Assembly (NCBI RefSeq): GCF_014193895.1
Contig: NZ_BLZR01000001.1
Span: 3,038,001 to 3,102,000, forward strand
Direction: 5' to 3'
DNA length: 64,000 nucleotides
Origin: Clostridium fungisolvens
Lineage (GTDB): Bacteria > Bacillota > Clostridia > Clostridiales > Clostridiaceae
Of this stretch, positions 16,051 to 24,883 are shown piece by piece. The first letter of the stretch is position 1. Each line of letters starts with the position of its first letter. The notes under the pieces are model-generated. The model saw nothing but the letters and a program-made list of their open reading frames with translations, was not told where the DNA came from and ran no database searches. The translations under genes and the position numbers were made by a program.

Positions 16051-16955
16051 ATAAATCTTCTCCCCTCAAAAATATTCCTTGGATCTGTTTGTACCTTACA
16101 TAATCTCTTAACCCTGTGTCCTTGGAATCTAGCAGTACAGCTACCGCAAACCCCTTCACCACAACACATTTTCGCATTGTTGCAGCAAGACACCTTAACA
16201 TCTCTCTTATCAATGTTGTCTAAGAACTCAATAACCTTAAAGCTCAATATATCTGCACCAGCTACATGAATAAGAGTAACACCATTTGCAATTTCATTTA
16301 GAATAAGCTTTTTGATTTCATCTGAAAGCTTACCTTTATCAATAGTATTAATTTCTTCATAGCCTTCAGTATATTGTTTTAGATATTCATTCACATACAC
16401 ATCTTTATAGGGAGACTTGTCTATCACTATTTTCAAAGTATTTTTGTTGTTTGAAAGCTTTCTTATTACTGGTATCGATGGTGCCATACCTATTCCTCTT
16501 GCAATAACAAGAGCTTTGTTATCCTTTAACTCATTTATAGATTTTAGGCCGAAAACTCCATTCCAATATGGCCCCCTTATGACCATTTCATCATCTATCT
16601 TTATATCAAGTAGTTTCTTTGTTTTAATTCCCCTTATTTCAATCATTATAGATACTATATCGCTTTCTATATCTGACTCCATAATAGATATTGGAACATC
16701 AAAATAGAAATTTTCATCTGTTCTAATAAAAACATAACTACCAGGATGAACTAAATCTAAGGCAAGCTTGTGTGGGGCAATGAACCTAATAAGTAATACA
16801 TCGCCTTCTAGATGTCCTACTTCTTTTACTTTACATCTAAAAGTCTCTCTCCCTTTCTTAGCTGCTTTTCCATTGTTGTTAAATTCCTGATATATGCAAA
16901 CACCCTTCCAGTTGAGACAATCACAAAAACACTTTCCATGTAGCTGAGAGCACAA
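16047..16955 (-). CDS. 3' part of split FNR/PyrK-like iron-sulfur flavoprotein gene
   Basis: The protein resembles PyrK or sulfide-dehydrogenase electron-transfer subunits: an FAD-binding barrel (about residues 40-135), an NAD-binding half (ALVIARGIGMAPSIP) and a C-terminal [2Fe-2S] cluster (CC-N5-CC-GEGVCGSC). Coding sense continues upstream of the TTG at 16955 as PCPCHLAEAGECIL, a Cys-rich N-terminus, but reaches a stop at about 17025 with no start codon. The true 5' end is at 46253-46299; joining them gives an in-frame 329-aa protein. A TTG with AGGTGA upstream could allow a truncated 302-aa product. The gene is therefore interrupted, and the N-terminal Cys pairs are lost here. Confidence 0.85.
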   Translation of the reverse strand: MCSQLHGKCFCDCLNWKGVCIYQEFNNNGKAAKKGRETFRCKVKEVGHLEGDVLLIRFIAPHKLALDLVHPGSYVFIRTDENFYFDVPISIMESDIESDIVSIMIEIRGIKTKKLLDIKIDDEMVIRGPYWNGVFGLKSINELKDNKALVIARGIGMAPSIPVIRKLSNNKNTLKIVIDKSPYKDVYVNEYLKQYTEGYEEINTIDKGKLSDEIKKLILNEIANGVTLIHVAGADILSFKVIEFLDNIDKRDVKVSCCNNAKMCCGEGVCGSCTARFQGHRVKRLCKVQTDPRNIFEGRRFI

Positions 16956-16969
16956 TATACATTCACCTG

Positions 16970-17012
16970 CTTCTGCTAAATGACAAGGGCATGGTTCTGT
17001 TATAAAAGAGCG
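16970..17012 (-). other. Left attachment junction of the integrated element
   Basis: The inferred crossover dinucleotide TG (minus strand) is at 16990-16991. On the low-coordinate side the sequence is flavoprotein coding (CCCTTGTCATTTAGC). On the element side it is TTATAACAGAACCA. The matching right junction is at 46253-46254. Confidence 0.75.
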
Positions 17013-17163
17013 ACTTTTTTAACGCATCTGCTTTTCCGAATTCATACGAGGAGAATTTGGCAGGCGAATAAGTTTTATTTTTTACTGTATAACGATAAAA
17101 ACTTCTAAAATTATTGAATATCTAGATTTAGCTACCTTGAAAATTTTATAATCTCCGATACAG

Positions 17164-17196
17164 CAAAAAAAGGCTCGCAAAAGCGAACCTTTTTAC
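17164..17196 (-). terminator. Terminator of the small membrane-protein genes
   Basis: AAGGTTCGC and GCGAGCCTT pair around TTTT on the minus strand, ending in a run of eight T. Confidence 0.8.
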
Positions 17197-17218
17197 ATAG
17201 CAGTTATTTCTTTAGGTA

Positions 17219-17389
17219 CTATTTTTCCTCATTCAACTTTAGATAAATTCTTTCCAAAGTATATAAACCAGGTGCCATGAAAAATACAAATGTAAAAATG
17301 CAAGTCATTACTGGCTCTCCATTAAATATCGCCCCTCCAATAAAAAAGGCTACAGCTCCACTTACTATAGACATAATAATTAATGCCAT
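17219..17389 (-). CDS. Small two-helix membrane protein
   Basis: This 56-aa frame starts with ATG behind GAGGGGAG. It has two hydrophobic helices (residues 2-22 and 29-46) and a charged C-terminal tail (ERIYLKLNEEK). The family is not recognised. It lies 42 bp downstream of the DUF4177 gene on the same strand and is followed by a terminator, so the two are probably one transcript. Confidence 0.65.
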   Translation of the reverse strand: MALIIMSIVSGAVAFFIGGAIFNGEPVMTCIFTFVFFMAPGLYTLERIYLKLNEEK

Positions 17390-17431
17390 AAAACTCCCCT
17401 CAATTCCCTAAATATAATCTTTTGAAATATA

Positions 17432-17611
17432 CTATTCTTCCTTTTCGAAAACTAAATCGAACCTTTTTATTAATCCATGACCATCAAATTTTGTAGGTAT
17501 TGCAGTTATAAATCTCCATCCCTTTGAACTGTATTCATCAATTAATTCTTTATGATTGGCATCTCCAAAGAGCCCTTCGGTTTTTGCCTCTACATATATG
17601 TACTTATACAT
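17432..17611 (-). CDS. DUF4177 domain protein
   Basis: The 59-aa product has the DUF4177 pattern: YKYIYVEAKTEGLFG, then ELIDEYSSKGWRFITAIPT and a final beta strand FDLVFEK. RBS GGGAGAGG precedes the ATG. This small cytosolic family is widespread in Firmicutes and its function is unknown. Confidence 0.75.
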   Translation of the reverse strand: MYKYIYVEAKTEGLFGDANHKELIDEYSSKGWRFITAIPTKFDGHGLIKRFDLVFEKEE

Positions 17612-17650
17612 AAAACCTCTCCCTTTTACTTATATTTTTACCTTATAATT

Positions 17651-18004
17651 CTACTTATCGTCCGCATTATCTTCAGTGACATACCAACCCTTTGAAGTCT
17701 TTTTCAAGTGAAACAGGTGTATATTTTCTCCATCTGCTCTGCCGTTATTTCGATTAAACCAATTGAATTGGTCATTACTTACAATGCCGCATATTGCTGT
17801 GTCTCCTTTAATCTGAGCCGGTTTTTCATCGATTAAAGTATAGTGCTTTGAAGTAACTGTCTGTAAATATAACTTACAAGCATCTTCTGGTGTAAGTCCA
17901 TACCTTCTTCTCTTATTTGAATAGACTGTTCCTAAAACTGCCACTAAAACAACTACCACAATTAAACTAATTATAACTTTCTTATTTTTTAGCCCCATTT
18001 TCAA
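17651..18004 (-). CDS. Membrane-anchored extracytoplasmic protein
   Basis: The 117-aa protein has a basic N-terminus and one membrane helix (residues 9-28), followed by an extracytoplasmic domain with EDACKLYLQTV and a Trp-rich end. The domain resembles small DUF4878-like modules that carry LTPEDA..LY..TV at the start, but the match is loose. GGGGGAG lies 5 nt from the TTG start and 11 nt from an alternative ATG at 17998. Function unknown. Confidence 0.65.
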   Translation of the reverse strand: MKMGLKNKKVIISLIVVVVLVAVLGTVYSNKRRRYGLTPEDACKLYLQTVTSKHYTLIDEKPAQIKGDTAICGIVSNDQFNWFNRNNGRADGENIHLFHLKKTSKGWYVTEDNADDK

Positions 18005-18108
18005 TAAAACTCCCCCTTAATCTCACCACAATATATTACATATATTACCATAGGCATACTTGTTATTCTACATCTTTTACCATATACATTCATATTTAAG
18101 ATAAAAAA

Positions 18109-18147
18109 TTTGAGGCTTATCCTAATTTCTAAGGAGAAGCCTCAAAA
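18109..18147 (-). terminator. Terminator of the histidine kinase gene
   Basis: TTGAGGCTT arms with an inner CCTT/AAGG pair form a long hairpin, followed on the minus strand by a T-rich tail. Confidence 0.8.
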
Positions 18148-18223
18148 GCATATATTCAAGATCATCTTTTTATTTGTCTATAGTAAATATTATTATTGAA
18201 ATTAATTTGTTATATAGGAGATT

Positions 18224-20335
18224 CTAAGAATATATATCAGAAAATTCGATACTTATTCTTTCCACATTTGATCTAACTTCTGTCTCTTTATGTTCTTCTT
18301 GATTTGTGTCTAAAACTTCTACAGGCAAAGTAATATAAAACTCAGTGCCTTCACCTAGTTTACTCTTAACATGTATTAGACCTTTATGGAGTTCAACCAG
18401 TGCCTTCACCAAAGACAATCCTATTCCGGTTCCTTGAACAAAATTTAAAAGATTATTATCAGCTTGTCTATATCTTTCAAATATAAGTTCCTGATGCTTT
18501 TCATCTATTCCAACTCCACTATCTTTAACAATTATACTTATCTCTTTTCCTACATCCTCAATGTACACAAATATTGTACCACCTTCGTTTGTGAACTTGA
18601 TAGCATTTGAAAGCAAATTAAGCATAATTCTTTCTATTTTATCGTGGTCAAAAGCCATGTACTTTTCTTCTACTTCAGTATCAAAAATAAGAGTTATATT
18701 TTTAGTCTCACAATAGCTTACTATTGACATTGTGATCCCTTCTATAACCTCTACTATATTTCCATTTCTTTTTTTGAGTTCAAAGAAACCTGAATCAATT
18801 TTTGATAGGTCAATTAAATTATTGACAAGCCTTAGAAGTCTATAGCAGTTCTGCTTTATGGTTTTGTAATATGCCTGTATTTTATCTATAGAATTTAGCA
18901 TAGAATCATGGGAATCATATAATCCTAATATTTGAATTGCTCCGAGTATTACATTTAAAGGAGTTCTAAGCTCATGAGAGACATTTGCAAAGTGTTCTGT
19001 TATACGCTTATTAAGAAATATTGTATCTTCAAGCATTTTTCCCTTTTCTTCAATGTCAGCTGATAATTTCTCTACTTTCTTTTCAGTACTTAAATCTTTA
19101 AAAACTATAAGAACAGAAGGTTTTCCTCTATATATAATATAAGTCCCTTGAATTTTAACAGAAATTTTCCTTCCATCTATAGTTATAAGAGTAGTATCAT
19201 ATGCATCACCATTTCTTCTCTTTGTAAGTATTTCGTTATATATTTCCATGCTGCTATTAAAGTTTTCTTCTTCAATAAATTTAGAAAAATCAGCCTTCAT
19301 AAGATCTTGTGCTTTAGAAAAGCCAAGCATTTTTGCTGCAGTTTCATTTGCAAATACATGCTTATAATCTGAATGGATAACAATAGCATCACTTGAATTC
19401 TCAATTAGAATTCTATAACACTCTTCATTATTTACCATGGCTTCTTCAAACATGATTCTTAGATCACTTTCCTGCAGAAGTTTATCCTTTGTCTCTATTA
19501 ATGCCCCAGTAACTTTATTGAAAGGTTGTTTAAGACCACACTGAACCACACCTTTGTATAACATATAAAAAGAGATTGTCCTAAAAACAAAAGCGCTAGT
19601 GTTTTCAATACATAGAGTGTAATCAAATAAAAGAAGAAGTATTTTATTTATTATTGTAAAAATAATAGATAATTCCATAAAAAAAATCAGTTCTCTGTTA
19701 TCTTTATTAGAAGCTTTATATAGTATTATTCCGCTTATAAAAAGGATTATAATTATGATTACTCTGCTGGCTTGATTGAATAAGGTATTTCCTATACCTT
19801 CTATATAGCTTATTGGAAAAATTTTAAAAACATATATACTTAATATAATTGTTGCTAAAGCAATTATGTATATGAATCTAAATATATTGATATTGATTTT
19901 TTTAATACCTCTATATAGAAATATACTCGATATTAAAATAGTTATACTACCAATGTAACTAGCTGAAATCCAAAGGGACGAAGATAAATTGGCTGAATTC
20001 AGACCAAATATTCCTACATTGAAATAAGCCACCGTATGAAGTATATCAATTGTACCAACCGTCAAGAATCCCATACCTAAAAGCATACAAAAATCATTGT
20101 TGCTAAACCTATAGGTATTACTGGCAAAAAAGTAGATGGCAAAACATATTATTATACCTATAAACATAAGTATACTGTGGTAAAACATGTAGTCAGCTTC
20201 TATGAGTTTTTGTGAAATGCAAATACTTAAGATTATTAATAGTAAACTCTTTATTACTTCATTCTTAATACTAAAATCCGTGGTACTTTTACCAATATAC
20301 TTCGCTGTCTTAATCATTTTATCACCTACACTCAT
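18224..20335 (-). CDS. MASE3-PAS sensor histidine kinase
   Basis: The 703-aa protein has an N-terminal block of about seven membrane helices of MASE3 type (residues 25-265), and a PAS domain (about 310-425: YRILIENSSDAIVIHSD). A HisKA domain follows with the phospho-acceptor His in FANVSHELRTPLNV. The HATPase domain has N box NLLSNAIKFT, G1 DSGVGID and G2 GTGIGLSLVKAL. It is therefore an active-looking kinase, possibly sensing a ligand in or at the membrane. No response regulator is adjacent; some orphan kinases of this kind in clostridia phosphorylate Spo0A, which is only a possibility here. The start is at 20335 (AGGA) or 20317 (AGGTGA). Confidence 0.92.
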   Translation of the reverse strand: MSVGDKMIKTAKYIGKSTTDFSIKNEVIKSLLLIILSICISQKLIEADYMFYHSILMFIGIIICFAIYFFASNTYRFSNNDFCMLLGMGFLTVGTIDILHTVAYFNVGIFGLNSANLSSSLWISASYIGSITILISSIFLYRGIKKININIFRFIYIIALATIILSIYVFKIFPISYIEGIGNTLFNQASRVIIIIILFISGIILYKASNKDNRELIFFMELSIIFTIINKILLLLFDYTLCIENTSAFVFRTISFYMLYKGVVQCGLKQPFNKVTGALIETKDKLLQESDLRIMFEEAMVNNEECYRILIENSSDAIVIHSDYKHVFANETAAKMLGFSKAQDLMKADFSKFIEEENFNSSMEIYNEILTKRRNGDAYDTTLITIDGRKISVKIQGTYIIYRGKPSVLIVFKDLSTEKKVEKLSADIEEKGKMLEDTIFLNKRITEHFANVSHELRTPLNVILGAIQILGLYDSHDSMLNSIDKIQAYYKTIKQNCYRLLRLVNNLIDLSKIDSGFFELKKRNGNIVEVIEGITMSIVSYCETKNITLIFDTEVEEKYMAFDHDKIERIMLNLLSNAIKFTNEGGTIFVYIEDVGKEISIIVKDSGVGIDEKHQELIFERYRQADNNLLNFVQGTGIGLSLVKALVELHKGLIHVKSKLGEGTEFYITLPVEVLDTNQEEHKETEVRSNVERISIEFSDIYS

Positions 20336-20885
20336 ATATTTTATTCCTAAGATCTTATATTCTTTAAAGCAATATCTAATTTCATCCCAAAAATACTTTT
20401 AACAAACCTAATTTATTAATAATTGTTCAATTAATCATATTATAACAATATTTTCTATGTAAAGCTTTCATTTTTTATATATTTTTTAAAAAATTTATAA
20501 GCAAAAGCTTATTTTGCGACGGATTTTTGAATATGAAATCTTAGCTTTATATAAAAAGCTTTCTATTATCACACTGTATCTAAACAGAATAGATTCAATT
20601 ACGGATTATTTTTAAAAATTTAAGACAAGAATTTATAGAAAAGATTGTAGGTGTTTCATAAAAACATTATGTAACTATATAAAACATTTCAGATACATCT
20701 GTATATACAATCCAAAATTTTGCCCCTTAATCTGAAAAAAACACCCTAGCTTGGTTGTACATAAATTAATATAATAAATACATAAATACAAATATTAACA
20801 TTAATACACCCTATTTCATTTATTCAACACACATTTTCCCCTGTAGATACATACCAATTTACCTAAATTACGCGCTACTCTTCTT

Positions 20886-20917
20886 TTATGCTACTAGCCC
20901 CCTTGCTAGTAGCATAA
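20886..20917. repeat. 13-bp perfect inverted repeat
   Basis: TTATGCTACTAGC and GCTAGTAGCATAA flank a 6-nt CCCCTT loop. There is no T run worth calling, so it may be a protein site or an RNA hairpin. The rest of 20336-20940 has no gene. Confidence 0.5.
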
Positions 20918-20957
20918 ATTCTTTATGTCGCAAATCTACTAAAAAGTTTTAGCCAAA

Positions 20958-21052
20958 GATGCAACACTTCAATCATTAAACTATTTTCAAAACTCTGCTG
21001 GGTTCTTAGCAGAGAATTTGAAAATATAAAATCAGTTATGAAGTGGTGCATC
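20958..21052 (+). repeat. Family B nested-hairpin element, copy 1
   Basis: The outer stem GATGCAACACTTCA pairs with TGAAGTGGTGCATC (one mismatch). The inner stem TTTTCAAAACTCTGCT pairs with AGCAGAGAATTTGAAAA. A conserved core AAATATAAAATCAGTTA precedes the right outer arm. Confidence 0.8.
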
Positions 21053-21100
21053 AGTGGAATATGACAAAATCATATTAATTCTTTGCATAAGCTCATTAAG

Positions 21101-21152
21101 GATGAACAACTCTAATCCTAAAAATATAAATTCAGTTATAGAGTTGTTCATC
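21101..21152 (+). repeat. Family B element, copy 2 (no inner hairpin)
   Basis: The outer stem GATGAACAACTCTA pairs perfectly with TAGAGTTGTTCATC. The core AAATATAAATTCAGTTA is conserved, while the stem sequence differs from copy 1. Confidence 0.8.
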
Positions 21153-21211
21153 TAAAGAGCGTCGGATGATTAACCAATCAATTTCAACACGGTGCTTTAA
21201 CAGCTTCAAAT

Positions 21212-22129
21212 TTATCTCTTACCTGGTTCTATAAATGTAAACTTATTCTCATGATATCTTTTATTTATATAATCTAATATTATATCTACTGAGACTTTGG
21301 CCTTTCTTTTATTATTAAAATATATTTTATTTTTGTAAGCTTCTAATAAATAATCATTTCCAGATATACAAATAGCTACAGCATTTTCAGTATCTATATG
21401 TTCCTTAGCTAATACCGCTAGGAACTCATTAAATATAATAAACTTGCTCTGCTTTTTATCCTTTAAAAACTTATAAAAGCTATCCAAGTGTCTTACTACG
21501 TATATATTATCTTTAAAGCAATTGTTTTCGTCATATAATCTTTCAATAATTGATTTACTATTTTCTGAATCCACAATTATATAAGGATTATGACATTGCA
21601 ATATTTTTATTCCTTCATCAATAGCTGATTTATAGTCTATTAAAACTTTATGAAAAATAGTATCTTCAATAAAATTGTCTACAATTATTATAGGTACCTT
21701 AAACATGCTTGCTGTATCATATACTTCTTCAGCATTTATATCTACTAAAAAAACTGCATCTAGAGCTCTTTCACGAATTATATTTAAATCTTTTTTTGAG
21801 TCACCAAGATACTCTATAATTACATGGTAACTATGGTCATATAACATCTTTACTAATTCACTTATAAATTGAGAATAATTCTGTAGCCTCCATGGTGCAT
21901 GCTCTAAATCACTACTCATTATAAAAACTCCTATGAGCCCGGATTTTTTTCTAGTTAATGCTCTTGCTGTTAGGTTTGGCACATATCCTAAATGTTCTAT
22001 TGCATTTATAACTTTTATTCTTGTGTCCTCTGGTATTGATTCTTTCTCATTATTATTTATAACATAAGAAACTGTTGCAACAGATACACCTGCCGCCTTA
22101 GCTACATCTCTCATAGTAACCTGCTTCAT
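21212..22129 (-). CDS. LacI family transcription regulator
   Basis: The 305-aa protein has the LacI HTH and hinge (residues 3-60: TMRDVAKAAGVSVATVSYVINN, LGYVPNLTARALTRKKS) and a periplasmic-binding-protein-like effector domain. It is about 30 residues shorter than typical LacI members; the C-terminal subdomain is trimmed. It lies directly downstream of the CGTase gene on the same strand, separated by a terminator. It is the natural candidate to bind the LacI-type palindrome in the CGTase leader. The effector is probably a maltodextrin-type sugar (inference). Its own RBS is weak. Confidence 0.87.
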   Translation of the reverse strand: MKQVTMRDVAKAAGVSVATVSYVINNNEKESIPEDTRIKVINAIEHLGYVPNLTARALTRKKSGLIGVFIMSSDLEHAPWRLQNYSQFISELVKMLYDHSYHVIIEYLGDSKKDLNIIRERALDAVFLVDINAEEVYDTASMFKVPIIIVDNFIEDTIFHKVLIDYKSAIDEGIKILQCHNPYIIVDSENSKSIIERLYDENNCFKDNIYVVRHLDSFYKFLKDKKQSKFIIFNEFLAVLAKEHIDTENAVAICISGNDYLLEAYKNKIYFNNKRKAKVSVDIILDYINKRYHENKFTFIEPGKR

Positions 22130-22182
22130 TAATTCACAGCCTTTCTTTGCGCATCTGCCTTTTATTCACATATTAAATTTTA

Positions 22183-22231
22183 ACAAAAAGGAGCTAATAA
22201 CAAAAGACAAATGTCCTTTGCATTAGCTCCC
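22183..22231 (-). terminator. Terminator of the CGTase gene
   Basis: GGAGCTAAT and ATTAGCTCC arms with an inner AAAGGAC/GTCTTTT pair, followed by TTTTTG on the minus strand. Confidence 0.85.
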
Positions 22232-22245
22232 TTAAAACATAAAAA

Positions 22246-24414
22246 TTATGGCTGCCAGTTAACTGTTACTATTCCTGTTGCATTAGAAGGAACAGTATAA
22301 GTATGGTTTGATCCACCTTCCCAAGTTACAGTTGAACCATTTTTCTTCAGGTACTTGAACTGTATAGTAGTTCCTGCTGGAACACTTACATCATAGTACC
22401 AAGAAGGATATTTGTATACTACTTGGTTGAACATAGCTCCTATTGCCTTATTTGTATCCCAGTTACCTAGTTCAGCAACACTACCAGTCAGGTAAACATT
22501 TTCTCCGAGTGCAGTACTCGCATTATTTACAACAAATCTTACTAAAACTTGAGGACCTGATAAAACATCATAGTTTGCATAGGTATTACTTGCAGTTCCA
22601 CCAGATGTCTTTAATGAAACATTTACTTTACCAGCCGCTATATTTGGTACTACAGCTTTAACCTCGCTATCACTCCATGATACTACTGTTGCTGCTGTTG
22701 TTCCAAAAGTTACAGTTCCTGTAGTTGAGCCAAAGCCTCTACCATCAATTACTACAGTTTCGCCTGGTCTTGCCATTGGTTGACCAACATGTCCTATAGT
22801 AGGTGCATTAGAAGTTGCAGTGTATTGCCATACAGCAGCCCCTCCAGCAGCTAAAGTAAAGGTATTTACTGCTCCGCCAGTCCCTACTGTTATGCCATTA
22901 CCTGAAGTTAATCCTCCAAGTACATCACTATAACTTCCAGCTGGAAGTGATGTTATAAGTCCACTTATATTTGCACTTGTAGTTAGGTTCTTGTTAACAG
23001 CTATTACTGCTACACTATTACCAAACTTTCTTTCATATACATACACATCGTTATTGATCCACTTTTGTGTTGTATTTCCATAAGCTATTGCTGGGTTTGT
23101 CTTTCTTAGTGGCGCTAATTTCTGTACAATTTGATAAGCATTAGTTGTATTGCTGAAACCAGTCATCATAGCTCTGTTGTTAGGGTCACCATTACCAGTC
23201 ATATATTGTTCAGTTCCATAATATATGGCAGGTACACCTCTTGAAGTTAAAGTATAAACAAGAGCTAAATCTGTTGTTCTAGTGCTTGCGCCATCCTTTG
23301 TGAATCTGTCCATATCGTGGTTATCGATAAAAGTAACTTGATCGTTTACATCTTCATAGGCTGTTTGAGTACCAGACACCATAGAATCAAGTCCATACAT
23401 AGTATCAGTGCCATCTCTAAATACTTGTCTTACTTTTTGAGAGAATCTAAAGTCTAATAAGCTCATACCACTATTGTTTGCGAAGTAGTGATTGTTTGGA
23501 TCTACTTCATTAGTTCCTAAGAACCATTCACCAAAAGTAAATACAGGCTTGTATCCATAAACAGTGTCCATGAAATTCTTTTGCCATCCCATAGCCATAT
23601 GCTTTACAGCATCCATTCTGATACCATCTATTCCTAAATCAAGCCATTTCTTTATAGCTGATTTCATGTAAGAATCTACAGTATTGTTTTGATGTTCTAA
23701 GTCTGCTAAGTCATATAAATTCTTGTAGATACCATCTTCTAAGCTTGAAAAATCAGTACCACCGTTATGATGGAACATGCCAGTTGGGTCATTTGAATAT
23801 GAACCAATTAGTGTACCATTATCATATAGCTTTCCGTTTTCAGCATAGCTTGTATTTGTTTGATCTGCTGGAGAAGTATGATTTGGTGCAAAGTCTATTA
23901 TAACTTTTATATTTTTTGCATGTGCTGCATTGACCATATTTTGAAAATCTGTGAAGTTTCCAAAGTAAGGATTAGTATTCTTGAAGTCTCTTGCCCAGTA
24001 ACCATGGTAAGAAGTACTTCCATCAGTGAATACTGAATATATATTTTCAACTGGTTGTGATACCCAAATAGCTGTAATCCCCATGTTTGATAAATATCCA
24101 TCATTTATCTTGTTGATAACGCCTTGCCAGTCACCACCAAAGTATTTTTTAAGCTGAGTTTTTGTTGAATCGTATAGAGCTCCTGTAGGGTTGTTTGCAG
24201 TATTACCATCGGAGAAACGATCAGTAACAATCTGATATATAACATCAGTTGAAAAGTTAACCTTATTTGATACTGATGCATCTCCTGTGTACGCACTTGC
24301 TGCCTTAACTATTAAAGGATTAGTATTCTGAGTAACATAAATAGGTAATATTAATGCTAATGAAAGTAAGAAAGGTATAAACTTGTTTCTTAATAATCTT
24401 GTAGCTTTTCTCAT
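22246..24414 (-). CDS. cgt: Secreted cyclodextrin glucanotransferase (GH13, TIG, CBM20)
   Basis: The 722-aa precursor has a signal peptide (cleavage near residue 40) and the five-domain order of CGTases: a GH13 catalytic barrel with B domain, an all-beta C domain, an IPT/TIG domain (about 528-610) and a C-terminal CBM20 starch-binding domain (about 618-722). Catalytic motifs are DFAPNHTSP, GIDGIRMDAVKHM (nucleophile Asp), FGEWFLG (acid/base Glu) and FIDNHDMDRF. The NLYDLADL segment carries the central Tyr typical of CGTases. It converts starch to cyclodextrins and maltodextrins outside the cell. The ATG at 24414 follows GGAGGGG. A maltogenic amylase is the alternative. Confidence 0.92.
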   Translation of the reverse strand: MRKATRLLRNKFIPFLLSLALILPIYVTQNTNPLIVKAASAYTGDASVSNKVNFSTDVIYQIVTDRFSDGNTANNPTGALYDSTKTQLKKYFGGDWQGVINKINDGYLSNMGITAIWVSQPVENIYSVFTDGSTSYHGYWARDFKNTNPYFGNFTDFQNMVNAAHAKNIKVIIDFAPNHTSPADQTNTSYAENGKLYDNGTLIGSYSNDPTGMFHHNGGTDFSSLEDGIYKNLYDLADLEHQNNTVDSYMKSAIKKWLDLGIDGIRMDAVKHMAMGWQKNFMDTVYGYKPVFTFGEWFLGTNEVDPNNHYFANNSGMSLLDFRFSQKVRQVFRDGTDTMYGLDSMVSGTQTAYEDVNDQVTFIDNHDMDRFTKDGASTRTTDLALVYTLTSRGVPAIYYGTEQYMTGNGDPNNRAMMTGFSNTTNAYQIVQKLAPLRKTNPAIAYGNTTQKWINNDVYVYERKFGNSVAVIAVNKNLTTSANISGLITSLPAGSYSDVLGGLTSGNGITVGTGGAVNTFTLAAGGAAVWQYTATSNAPTIGHVGQPMARPGETVVIDGRGFGSTTGTVTFGTTAATVVSWSDSEVKAVVPNIAAGKVNVSLKTSGGTASNTYANYDVLSGPQVLVRFVVNNASTALGENVYLTGSVAELGNWDTNKAIGAMFNQVVYKYPSWYYDVSVPAGTTIQFKYLKKNGSTVTWEGGSNHTYTVPSNATGIVTVNWQP

Positions 24415-24442
24415 TTTCCCCTCCAAAAATATAAATTCTTTG

Positions 24443-24456
24443 CGCAACCGTTTTCA
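24443..24456 (-). promoter_or_regulatory. Candidate cre (CcpA) site
   Basis: TGAAAACGGTTGCG matches the cre consensus TGWAANCGNTNNCA in all but one position. It lies in the CGTase leader, as expected for catabolite repression of a starch-degrading enzyme. Confidence 0.55.
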
Positions 24457-24510
24457 CAATAAAGAAAAAATTTTTCTCTCCTTTTTGCTCCCTCCTTCAC
24501 TAAGTTTTTA

Positions 24511-24526
24511 ACTTAATCGGTTAAGT
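24511..24526 (-). promoter_or_regulatory. LacI-type operator in the CGTase leader
   Basis: ACTTAATCGGTTAAGT is a near-perfect palindrome with a central CG, like MalR or LacI-family sites. It lies about 20-35 bp downstream of the predicted transcription start, suited to roadblock repression by the adjacent LacI protein. Confidence 0.6.
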
Positions 24527-24551
24527 AATAAAGATATATCTTATGTAATTT

Positions 24552-24581
24552 ACTATACACAATGGATTTGGTTAATGTCAA
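24552..24581 (-). promoter_or_regulatory. CGTase promoter
   Basis: TTGACA and TATAGT on the minus strand with an 18-bp spacer. The leader up to the start codon is about 130 nt long. Confidence 0.7.
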
Positions 24582-24772
24582 GTGTTACCAAAGTATTTTT
24601 TTATATATATTTCGTTACTTAAGATATACTTGTTTTACAAATAATTACACAGGAAGTTTACCAAACGACATTGCTCTGTAAGTTTTATTTTTTAATGAAT
24701 CCACTAAGAAGTTATCCTAAGCACTTGAAATTCCAAGCTTCTTCTAGCATGAAACTCATATATTTAATTATG

Positions 24773-24808
24773 AAAAAAAGTGAAAGTATTGCTACTCCCA
24801 CTTTTTTA
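24773..24808 (-). terminator. Terminator of the AI-2E family gene
   Basis: AAAAAAGTG and CACTTTTTT arms with an inner AGTA/TACT pair end in seven T on the minus strand. The remaining sequence 24582-24883 contains no gene I support. Confidence 0.7.
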
Positions 24809-24883
24809 TATTGCTATATTCTTAAATTCTTATATTTCTGTTTTGAGAACTTAAATTCTAAAAACATACATAATGTATTAATA

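Larger units (their letters stand above)
20941..21195. repeat. Family A repeat carrying two inserted family B elements
   Basis: Segments at about 20941-20957, 21053-21100 and 21153-21195 match, in order, the right half of the 200-bp palindromic element at 55777-55976 (AGTTTTAGCC, GGAATATGACAAAATCATAT, TTCTTTGC, GCTCATTAA, TCGGATGATTAACCA, AATTTCAA). Between them sit two hairpin elements of another family (20958-21052 and 21101-21152). The region between the histidine kinase and LacI genes is thus built of nested repeats. Confidence 0.75.

Noticed and set aside
20941..21195. Possible CRISPR-like repeat structure
   Set aside because: The repeated units are hairpins with different outer stems and irregular spacing, not identical direct repeats with spacers, and no cas gene is present.
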